Below, piece after piece: positions 52,160 to 61,559 of a stretch of DNA of 64,000 nt; positions within the stretch are counted from its first letter, which is position 1; the number at the start of each line of letters is the position of its first letter. Below the pieces are notes generated by a model. That model was not told where the DNA came from. It was given only the letters and a program-made list of their open reading frames with translations, and ran no database searches. Origin of the DNA: Adiantum capillus-veneris (taxonomy: Eukaryota; Streptophyta; Polypodiopsida; Polypodiales; Pteridaceae); NCBI GenBank assembly GCA_014529385.2, contig CM043965.1, positions 60,597,433 through 60,661,432 on the forward strand, given 5' to 3'. The position numbers and the translations under genes are program-made.

Positions 52160-52870
52160 CACATCAGGTGCAGGCATTTTCCATGCTTGACAACAACACA
52201 GCTGTGTTCAAAATGTTTGCCGTTGAGGACAGATTAGATGGGGACAATTACCCTATGTGGGCTTACACATGCATAATCTTTGACTCCAACTCTTTACGCA
52301 ACAATGAAAATTTTGCCTCATTGCATCTTGCATAAAGACCGGTTAGAATATCCCAAGCATGTTTTGCAGATTTCGTTGAACGAATGTGAGGAATGATGGT
52401 GTGCTTTACAGACAACGCAATCAACACATGAGCATGCGCATCCTTTACATCCCAACGAGCTTGTTTGGCCATAGGCAAAACAACTCTAATAGCAACAATC
52501 CTTACAACAAAACCTGCCACATTCTCAACATCGCCTTTATCCTCAGAACCAAGACGTACATCAATGCCCTGCACAATATTCTAGACGCCCTTTGACACAA
52601 GAACATATTGCATCAAGGAAGATTATATTGACACTTGTCTTGCTGGTGTTAAGGATATCAATGAGCAACTTATTTCTGCAGGTGAAGTCATTTCAGACAG
52701 TTCCCTTGTGCAGACTGTTCTTGATGCCTTACCAGATTCTTACCAGAGTTTTGCTAGTACTTGGAGACTTATGACCCAAGGAAATCCTGAAGTTGTCAAG
52801 ATTGATGCATTGTGCACATTGCTATTGCAACAGTCACTTTCCAAAAAAAAAAAAGGACTAGATAGCGTGC
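52160..52870 (+). pseudogene. Copia gag with an inverted middle segment
   Basis: Plus-strand gag begins with FAVEDRLDGDNYPMWAY (to about 52266). The following ~345 bp (about 52268-52612) carry the continuation of gag on the minus strand: VLVSKG, NIVQGIDVR, AHAHVLIALSVKHT, WDILTGLYARCNEAKFSLLR, ELESKIM. The plus strand then resumes with EDYIDTCLAGVKDINEQL and VLDALPDSYQSFASTW. Flipping the segment restores the order expected of a copia gag. The knuckle after it is lost. Confidence 0.85.
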
Positions 52871-53029
52871 AGTTGAACATGCTTTTATTACTTCTCAAAG
52901 AAAGGGTGGTAGTATCAATGCAGCCACTTCTTATGGTTCACCCTCTCTCCAGTCTGTCCGTCATGGTTCTTCTACGAGTGGAAAATCACATGTTCAACAG
53001 CATTTGAATTTTCTAGTTTGATGCGTTTG

Positions 53030-53946
53030 CAAAAATCTGATATGGTTGCTTCTTTGCCGCCTCTTTAAGCACCTGTCAAACATGTCTGTGAAGGTTGTAT
53101 TTTGGGTAAAATGCAATGTGCTAAGTTTCCAAAGGATGGGTCAATTCATGCTACACGCAGATGATTGCAACTTGTGCATAGTGATGTTTGTGGGCCTATG
53201 CAAACTCCGTCCTTGGGAAATTACTTATACTTCGTGACTTTCATTGATGACTACTTCAGGCATGCATGGGTATATCCGTTTAAAGCTAAGTCCGAAGTGT
53301 TCATGTGCTTCAAGCAATTTCTTGCTATGGCTGAAAATGTCTCGAAATGTACTATGGGCACCCTCCGTTTCGATCAAGCGGGGAGTATATGTCGCACGAA
53401 TTTAATGCTTTTTTGGCTAGTCGTGGGATAAAACACCAATGTACAGTGCCGTATACGCCTCTGCAAAATGGTGTTGCTGAGAGGAAAAACAAGTCTCTTA
53501 CGGAAATGGCAAGATGTATGGTCAAGAGTCAAGCTTTACCACATTCGTTTTGGCTCGAGGCTATCATGTGTGTCACTTATGTACTCAATAGGTGTCCTAC
53601 GAAAGCGTTGCAATCTATGACTCCATATGAAGCATGGCATGATAGAAACCCATCTATTGAGGACATGAGTGTTTTTGGATGTTTCGCTTATGGTTTAGTG
53701 CCACAAGTACAGCACACACAATTGGATGATAAGGCTGTCAAATGTATTTTTGTTAGTTATAGTGTTGAAAGCAAAGGTTACAGGTTGTACCATCCGCAAA
53801 CAAAGCGTATTTTGGTCTCACGTGATGTTGTGTTTGTGGAAGATTCTGTTCACCCTTGGTTGTCATGTACTAGAGACAGTAATGTAAGCTCACACGGCAA
53901 TTATGACACTTTGTTGTCTCTTTTCAGTGGTGAAGTACGAATGTAA
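53030..53946 (+). pseudogene. Copia integrase (broken)
   Basis: The pre-integrase zinc region HVCEGCILGKMQC is near 53080; core: HSDVCGPM (about 53175), YLYFVTFIDDY, SGEYMSHEF, TPLQNGVAERKN with the catalytic Glu, and the C-terminal FGCFAYGLVP block. A frame change near 53380-53430 and stops in the pre-integrase part break it. It would insert element cDNA. Confidence 0.88.
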
Positions 53947-54071
53947 ATTACAATGAGGCAAAGGTACAGCCTACGGGGGTTTCTGAAAATGTTACAAATC
54001 AGCCTATTACTGATGCAGATGTACACAATGTACTTGATGAGGAATGGGCTGAAAATGAGCAGGCAAGAGGT

Positions 54072-55688
54072 ATGCCAAAATGGCTGGTGCACACTTTGTG
54101 TGACATTAAATTGGATACACCTTTGTTTAGTCTTACTTGTTCAGGTTCTCGCCATGCCTCTTATGCATCAAATTGTTATGCTTTAGCTGTGTCTAGCTTA
54201 CATGATGTTGAGGAACCTCTGTCTTTCAATGAAGCACAGAATTCAAAAAATTGGATGGCTGCCATGCAATCAAAATATGACGTATTTTTAGAAAATGACA
54301 AATGGACTTTATTGTATTTGCCTCTTGTCAAAAAGGTCATCGTACAAAGTGGGTTTACAAGTTGAAACGCAAGCCGGATGGTGAAGTTGATCACCATAAG
54401 GCTTGACTTGTTGCAAAAAGCTATGCACAACAAAAGGCATAGATTATGAAGAAACTTTTGCTCCCACTTTCCATATGACTATTGTTTGTTTTCTGTGTGC
54501 ATTGGCAGTTCATTTTCGTTGGGATGTACATCAATCCAATATTGTTACACAACCTTGCGATTTTGTCAAGAAAGGACAAGAGGACAAAGTGTGCAAGTCT
54601 AAGAAGGCTTTGTATGGATTGAATAAATCTCCTTGTGCTTGGTATGAGAAAGCTGACACTCATTTGGTCAAACAAGGCTTTCGTAACAGTCCAACAGAAA
54701 GCACATTGTATGTCAAGCATGAGGGTGATGTACTTCTCATTGTTGTTCTTTATGTGGATGATTTGTTGATCATTGGTCACAATGAGGCACACACTACTGA
54801 ATTTAAGGCTGATTTGAATGCCCTTTTCAAGATGAAACATTTTGGTATGTTGCATCATTACTTGGGCATACAATTTAAACAGTGTGATGGTGGTATTGCA
54901 TTGTGTCAAAAAAGTTACATAGAGACATTGATATGTAAGTTTGGACTTGAGGATTGCAAACCTATTGCCACTCCCATGGAAACATATTTGAAGTTGAGTC
55001 TACATGATGCTGGTGATCTTGCTAATGTCACTCTTTACCAAACTGCTCTTGGCTGCCTCATTTATGTATGCAACATGAGGCAGTTTGCAGTTTCATAGAT
55101 CAGCAGATTTACGCATAGCCCAAGCTCTAAGCATTAGTAGATTGTCAAGAGGATTTTCTGCTACTTCAGTGGCACTTTACATCTTGTCTTGTTTTATCTC
55201 AAGCAGGGATCATTGCCGCCAGACTTACATGATTTTTCTATCTCAGATTGGGCTGACACGCGAGTGTCCACAAGCGGTTTTTGTTTCATGCTTGGTAGTT
55301 CATGTATATCATGGTTGAGCAAGAAGCAACCTATTGTGGCCACTTCGAGTTGTGAGGCTGAGTACATGGCAGTCTTCACAGCTACGATTGAGTGTGTATG
55401 GCTCAAACACCTTATGGTTGATTTGGATGTTGGACAGGACACTGCCAACACTATCTACACTAACAGTAGAGCGCATTGGCAGTTGCGAGGAACCCAGCTT
55501 TTCATGCTCGCACAAAGCACATTGAGGTGCATTACCACTATGTCAGGGAGAGGCTCTCAGTAGGAGAGATCAGCTTGGCTTATGTGCCAACACAGGACAA
55601 CCTTGGAGATCTTTTCACAAAGGCATTGTCTCATGAGAAGTTTGAAGCTTTCCGCAAAGCTTTGGGCATACTCCCCTTTGTGGACTGA
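54072..55688 (+). pseudogene. Copia reverse transcriptase and RNase H (broken)
   Basis: 54190-54365 holds the RT start (EPLSFNEAQNSKNWMAAM); 54403-55098 the palm with GIDYEETFAP, a shortened stretch around WDVHQSNI where copia normally has DVKTAFLNG, then KSKKALYGLNKSPCAWYEK and YVDDLLIIG; 55189-55688 RNase H with DWADTRVSTSGFC, ATSSCEAEYMA and the end HIEVHYHYVRE...DLFTKAL. Stops and frame changes occur near 54363, 54405, 55098 and 55480. The loss around the first palm Asp would alone disable RT. Confidence 0.9.
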
Positions 55689-55709
55689 TCATGTCCTCAG
55701 GGCATGGCA

Positions 55710-56063
55710 CTTCCTTTTACTCATGTGCAAACTCTCGTTCACCGCATCACTCTAGGGAGGATTTGTTACCATATACATGTGGTAGAGATATGTGTGAACA
55801 CACTTAGGACTGTCGGGGCATTTTTTCCCTCTTTAGGAGGTTTTTTCCCTTGTGCATTGTATATACCCCCATCACTCTAGGGCTATCTTCCTTTTGCTCA
55901 TGTGCAAGCTCTCGTTCACCACATCACTCCAGGGGGGATTTGTTACCATATACATGTGGTAGAGATGTGTGTGAACACACTTAGGACTGTCGGGGCATTT
56001 TTTCCCTCTTTAGGAGGTTTTTTCCCTTGTGCATGGTATATACGCCCATCACTCTAGGGCTAT
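55710..56063 (+). repeat. 177-bp tandem duplication at copia 3' end
   Basis: Units 55710-55886 and 55887-56063. Each has CTTCCTTTT, the purine tract, and the first ~120 bp of the LTR, so two LTR starts (55764 and 55941) exist but only the second reaches the LTR end. Confidence 0.85.
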
Positions 56064-56166
56064 CTTACTTTTCATTGCACACTAAGTAACACACTCTCTG
56101 TTGTGTGTCTTGAACTTTCTTCGTCTTCTCCAAGCTGTGTGTTTTCTTGCAACCCTAACTCCAACA
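55941..56166 (+). repeat. Copia 3' LTR
   Basis: 226 bp, TGTTACCATATAC...CTCCAACA, followed by AAACC. Confidence 0.94.
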
Positions 56167-56171
56167 AAACC

Positions 56172-57583
56172 TTTTAGTGATGTTGAATCCACCCCAAAAT
56201 CATGCCAAAAGACGCAAGCTAGCCTTGATCTTGGCACCTTTTAGGGCCAAACACTCTAAGATTACAGAGCTACCCGATTGACCACTCAGATCCTCCCTAG
56301 ATCATCAATCTGCTTTTGGTGATGCAACAAAATTATTCTTTATTCCATCTTGAACAAGCCTCAATAGATTTTAAAGTTCTTGGGTAAGAGCCTAGAAAAA
56401 CTCATAATTACAAGGGAGCAATTTATTTGAAGCCACTAAAGCAGCTTCTCATTGTGCCACACCATTACTTTGACAAGGGATCAAAAGCATCTTTCTAGAT
56501 AGGATAAAGGGACCAATAAAAGTACGGCCCCAGTAGAAGGGCAAACATTAAGTCTAGCGAGCCCCAATTGTAGGACAAAATGTGGTGAGTGATGGAAGGG
56601 TTAAGATGAGTTGGTGTTATCTAATTAGTAGGATCATGGGATCAAACCTCGCTCTTGAATGTACTATTTAGACTTGTTGGGTGTATCTGGCTATGGAAGC
56701 TGTGATTTTTAAAACGAAAAAATAGAAAGAGGTGGCTTGTTTTTTGTATAGACTATCGTGCAACAAAACTCCATGTTTGCTTGGAAGTATGGGTGTTGAG
56801 CTCTCATTTTCACCCTGCAACGCCTCAAATGATGCATCATGCGGCATGAGATTTGTTTTTTCTGTCCTTTAGTTTGTCCCTTCACCCTAGGTATCTAGTG
56901 GTTTAAAGATTTGAATTTCACCTGCTTTCTTATCTCAAGAATTAAAAGACACTAATAGCATCGAGCAACTCCATTCACATCTTCCACTAAAAAGCCCTAG
57001 ATCTTTAGACAAAGTGATACTATACTTGACCTAGGGTTAATTTTATTTGTGAGTTAATCAATTCGTGTTTTTTGGCTAAAGGTGATGCTTTTTCGAGTTT
57101 ATATAAGTGTGGAGCTCTCTCATATGTACGCTCTCTATGGTGGCGTTGAGGTAGGTGAAATAAGTACCGAGGGAAGGAGAGAGAAGAAGGATTAGACAAA
57201 GAGAGAAAAACATACTTGTGGAATAGAGATAGGATAGGGGTGTGAGAGTACCGACAACGAGAGGGAACTTATAGATCTAACAGTTCTAGACAACACTTAT
57301 TCTATGAGGATTCTCTATGAGTCTATGGCCAAAAAGAAAAGCTCCTAAACAACCTTGTGAGGCATCTTCTATGTTTGAGTGGCAACCAATCCACACATTT
57401 TGAATGACATCCAGTCCATTGGGCATGCCAATTAGCTAGTGGGCTGACCTATAGGCAAATTAAGCCAGGTATCACGTTTATTACATGTGCTTCCTCTTAA
57501 ACTCCAACATTTTGAGGTGACGCTTGAATCCAAGATGTCATATTGCCAAGTGTCTCACTGATGACCTTTGTGTCGCTTGTTCA
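56172..57583. other. Gene-free region
   Basis: About 1.4 kb with no recognised coding homology. A B-box-like string GGGATCAAACCTC at about 56639 follows GGTTAAGATGAG at about 56599, a second weak tRNA-derived SINE candidate. Confidence 0.4.
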
Positions 57584-57794
57584 TGATGAGTGTGCGGATG
57601 CATGCGCGGTGCAGTGCGTGCGGAGAAGGGGGAAGAGCACAAGCCGGTGTGGGTGGAGCAGCCTCACAAGACTTAAGATGAGGAGCTTCTTATTCTCATA
57701 TGTAATGAAGAATAAGGGTATGTACACACATGGGCGGGGCGGTCAAACACTAGACGTCCAGGCGGGTAAAAGACGGAGCGCCTTTACCCCAACA
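57584..57794 (-). repeat. Copia-type 3' LTR
   Basis: 211 bp, TGATGAGTGTG...TACCCCAACA on the plus strand; the inner side continues with TCTCCCACTTAAAGG, complement of a purine tract. Confidence 0.87.
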
Positions 57795-58003
57795 ATCTCC
57801 CACTTAAAGGCGATGCGCCGATAAGTGAGACCTACTAGCTAAACTACTAGTATGTATAAGAAACTAGGTGAGAGACTCTCTCGACCTACGCCCACTGGCT
57901 CACTCTGTCGATCTACATGCAGTCATATTGGCTCTGGTGGTAGGCTAGTGTGCGTACCCACAGAAGAGCCTGCATGTAAATCCCACAGACAACTCTGTAT
58001 GGT

Positions 58004-58560
58004 CTATAAAGCTCCACGAAGAGTCATGCTAGTGTCAACCACCATACAGCTAACAATCCCTACTGCAAATGCTCCCATTGCAACTGCTAGGTCGGGCCTC
58101 GACTGTAACAAGTCGAACATGAGATGCCTGAACGCTGATGAAATATGTGCAAGACTGGCCATACTCGCCTCCCCTATGCTATCTGCAATCACTGCATCCT
58201 CGGGACTACCCATCGCGTATAGATGTGTCAACACCAACACTGGGGAAGCTACGTCTCTCTCATCCATAGGCAAAATTGTGCATACTGGCACCAACTTGTT
58301 AGCCTCTACCATGAGCATGTCAAAAAACTCCATATATGTCAACTATGTCTGTGTAGACCTGCTCTATCTTTGCCTGTACAAAGTCTGACAACACCTGTTG
58401 TGTCTCACTAGAGCATTGTTGCTCTATCTCTGTCTCTACAGAGTCTACTATCATGTCTTCCACAGCTAAATGCTCTGTCTCCCGAGCATGATGGAGATCA
58501 TTGGCGAAAAAGACACATCTTGTCTCTCGCTCAAAGCATGCTAGCAACAAAACCGAGACT
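58004..58560 (-). CDS. Unassigned frames replacing pol
   Basis: Two minus-strand frames (58004-58342 and the C-terminal half of 58320-58694) fill the space where integrase should begin. They read SVETEIEQQCSSETQQ, VQAKIEQVYTDIVDIY, and further on VIADSIGEASMASLAHISSA and AVAMGAFAVGIVSC. I recognise no domain. Open length and ordinary composition are the only support for coding. Confidence 0.3.
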
Positions 58561-59224
58561 ATGCCGTCTCGAACCTCAGACACATACATATGATATACCA
58601 CGCCGCTGCAGGCTCCTCTGGAAATCACTAGTGAACCGCAATGCATCTGGAAAGATTGCTCTCTAAGTAGTACCTGACAATCAAAAGCTGCCAACTATCT
58701 CACTAAGATCAAGCTCTGTCTCAACTGAGGAATATAACGCACATGTTGTAGCGTGTATGATGCACCATTGGGCAATGACAAACAAACATCTCCTGCACCC
58801 TCTATGTCGAATGTCGGAACCATCGGCCAAGTGCACACAACCAAGTCTCCACTAAAGAATGTGCTAAACCACTCACGACATGGTGTGACGTGAGAAACTC
58901 CATCGCTATCTAGTACCCGCTATGGAGAAAGTGTGCTAACCATAGACAAATATGCAAGATGTACATTGCAGGCAAGCGTGACAATATCAACGTCACTGGC
59001 ATAAACTACCCCACTGGAACTGTCTCTCTAACATTTGTCAAAGCCGCATCTGCATCTGCATCTGGCATACATCTCTGCTGTTGTCTCATACGTCTGAAAC
59101 AACAACGTCTAATGTGTCTTGTGTGACCGCAATGCCAACAACGCATGTATTGGCAAGAACAAGACCGCAGTCTCTCAATGTCACACATGTATGCTGTCAT
59201 AAGTGAACGCCAAAATGGAAACAA
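58561..59224 (-). pseudogene. Zinc knuckle and copia protease remnant
   Basis: The minus strand reads CWHCGHTRHIRRCC (about 59098-59140, CX2CX4HX4C), then a Gln/Arg/Asp stretch, then the protease region with VLDSDGVSHVTP (about 58884-58920; DSG-type loop altered), GDVCLSLPNGASYTLQHV, and HCGSLVISRGACSGVVYHMYV, typical of the copia protease/pre-integrase junction. A stop precedes the active-site loop. Homology ends at about 58560. Confidence 0.75.
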
Positions 59225-60440
59225 AGTGGGAGATCACTCAACCACTATGCTAATCAAGCATAAACCAACCAGTAGCTCAATAGTGAAAACCTATAACCTA
59301 CACGATATAGTCTCACGCTCGGAATATACGTCGATGTGAGAACATGAGGCAAAATCAAAGGAAAACGGTAAAACCACTACGAGTATACTATAAATGAATG
59401 GCTCTAAGAGCGAAAGTATGGCGAGAAATCTGGGAAAATATGACAAAATCTTCCCTATAAGCTGAGCAAAACCTCGAGTACAATCTCAACCATAAACCAT
59501 GCAAAACTGGCAACAAAGTGGGAGGTAACTCGACCATTACGTAATGCTCAAAAGCATGATCAATCGCATCGAATTTGACACTAACATATGCCTAAAAGCA
59601 ACTCCACAATCTGCAAACTCTGCAAGCATAAGCTGGGACAAATTGCTCAACTGAGCGTAAAGCGCATAACCATATATGCAAGTAGAGAACAAGCTAGCTC
59701 AAAATACATCCCACAAGAGAAACTGCATGCAAACTATCTGCAAAAACCTGTGACTGTCTATCTGTAGCTACACAAGCATACACAATCACAACCCTCACTC
59801 GTGCGAGAGTGGATACAAGAACACCAAACCGTGTCCAAATTGAGTAAGCACTCGATTACTGTCAAAGTGGGAATGTATCGACCATTGTAGAAGATGACAT
59901 AACACTGCAAACTTTTATGGCGAGAAGATGGAGAAAAATGAACAAAATTTCCTTTGCAAAATGAGTCAAAACTCAACGCAAACCACAAGCCAAAAAACTG
60001 CAGATAATTGCCAAAGTGGGAGTCAACTTGACCACTAAACCATCAGAGAGAAAACTGTGAATACGTGCAAACCATGGCAAGAATCAAGGAAAAATCCGAC
60101 AAAGTTTCCCCTAGAAACTGAGCAAAACTCAAAAAATCTCACCAAATCGCGTGAAAACTAGACACACAATGTCTCAGTAAACAAATCCACAAATCGTCTA
60201 CATACGCTGCCAAAAGCCTGGCAACTGGCTCACTCCTGACCGAGTGGCTCTATGGACGTGTACTTATCCAAAAACACCTATAAAATTGTAAATCTGCTAC
60301 CTATGAGCTATAGCTGCTCAAGCTATATCCACATATGCATACATAGCCTGAAACTGCACCAAATTGTGCAAAAAATGCTCTCTAGTGCTCCACACAAGCT
60401 GCTGGCAACGTGTAAGCAAAACCGTTGAAGAACTGGCAAC
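59225..60440 (-). repeat. Degenerate internal tandem repeats
   Basis: Four copies of CAAAGTGGGAG...ACTCGACCA-type strings (about 59224, 59514, 59866 and 60011), each associated with GGCGAGAA or GGCAAGAA, CAAAATTTCC and GAGCAAAACTC strings. They look like diverged units of an older tandem array in the gag/leader region. No long open frame. Confidence 0.55.
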
Positions 60441-61314
60441 TACTACCTCATTGATCGGTAAACATGTCGATCGAAAAAATCTGTCAAGAGTTGTGTGCGC
60501 TCAAGGGAGAGATCCGCTCTAGAATGGTCCGTCAGAGCCGTATCTGCAGATATGTGCCGTCGAAGCTGAAGTTGGAGATAATTGTCGAAGTCGTAAAGTC
60601 GAGGATGGCCGTCGGAGTCATCTTCCCCCACCGGATGCAAGTGCCAATGCTATGGCTGTCTGTGCTCGAAGTCGAGAAAACGCTCAATGTCAGCTTCCAC
60701 CACCGGTGGGCGAAAGCGCGCTAGTTGAATAGCCGCAAATCGGTGTCGAAACCGATACGCCAAGCCGAGCCGTCAATGCTCGAGGCCGTAGACGATGCTA
60801 GAAGACCGAACTTGGACTGATGCCAGATAACGACGGGCTTACTCGTCTGCACCTAGCCAGTGTGTTCTCACATAGTTCGCTTTCTCTCAATCTCCTTTCA
60901 CTCCCCAAGTAGTTGTACACCAAACTGTCTTGAAGAACACAGTCTTTGTGTTTTGGATTTTTGACCCACCTGCACTTCGAATCAAAAAACAATTTCTTTC
61001 ACAAAGTTGTAGATCTTGAAGAGATCTATGTTTTGATTTTAAAAAAATTTGAAATTGGAGCTTCTTAGCTCAAGTTATGGCCAAAATACTGAACAGCTGT
61101 CAAGCTGCCAAACCTAAGCGACCTACTTCTTAGTGTCCCTAGCTCAAGAAAACTTGATCTCTCTCTCCCCTTTTGCCTAGTGGAGTGTAAGCCCATGTTA
61201 CCTTGATCTCTAAGATCTACTTTCTGAATCCGTGTCGAACCGCCTCTGATCTGCGATAATGCCAAGCACCGAACTCCGTCACCACCGAGAAATTGCCACT
61301 ACTACCTAACCATA
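60441..61314 (-). other. Leader and 5' internal region of the copia-type element
   Basis: Between the primer site and the repeat block. GTCGAAG-type strings recur at 60558-60760. No gag N-terminal homology is recognised. Confidence 0.45.
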
Positions 61315-61326
61315 GCTCTGATACCA
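61315..61326 (-). other. Copia-type primer binding site (initiator-Met tRNA)
   Basis: Minus-strand TGGTATCAGAGC, two bases inside the 5' LTR. Confidence 0.92.
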
Positions 61327-61328
61327 AT

Positions 61329-61559
61329 TGATGAGTGTGTGAGAATGTGCGCGCGCGCGGATGCGTGTGCGTGTGCGGTGCGATGCACACGAAGGAGGAA
61401 GAGCACAACCCAATGTGGGTGCAGTAGCCTCACAAGACTTAAGATGAGGAGCTCCTAATTCTCATATGTAATGAGAATAAAGATATGTACACACATGGCC
61501 GGGGCGGCCGGACATTGGACATCCGAACGGACAAAAGGCGGAGTGCCTTTACCCCACCA
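61329..61559 (-). repeat. Copia-type 5' LTR
   Basis: 231 bp, pairs with 57584-57794; contains an extra GC-alternating stretch (GCGCGCGCG) near 61350. Confidence 0.87.

Larger units (their letters stand above)
51546..56166 (+). mobile_element. Ty1/copia retrotransposon, decayed
   Basis: 4621 bp, LTRs 51546-51773 and 55941-56166, TGGTATCAAAGCAGG primer site at 51776, perfect target duplication AAACC (51541-51545 and 56167-56171). Coding order gag-integrase-RT-RNase H, as in copia. The zinc knuckle and protease are not found, a gag segment is inverted, and a 177-bp unit at the 3' end is duplicated. Not autonomous. Confidence 0.95.
57584..61559 (-). mobile_element. Copia-type non-autonomous element, pol lost
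   Basis: Minus-strand element with short LTRs (57584-57794 and 61329-61559), initiator-Met primer site (61315-61326), purine tract inside the left LTR, and an internal region with a zinc knuckle and copia-type protease/pre-integrase piece but no integrase, RT or RNase H. The flanks GTTCA and TTTTA do not form a convincing target duplication. It would need pol from an autonomous copia relative. Confidence 0.82.

Noticed and set aside
57852-58388. Plus-strand frame of 178 codons
   Set aside because: Lies opposite the minus-strand frames of the copia-type element and shows no homology; probably a shadow.
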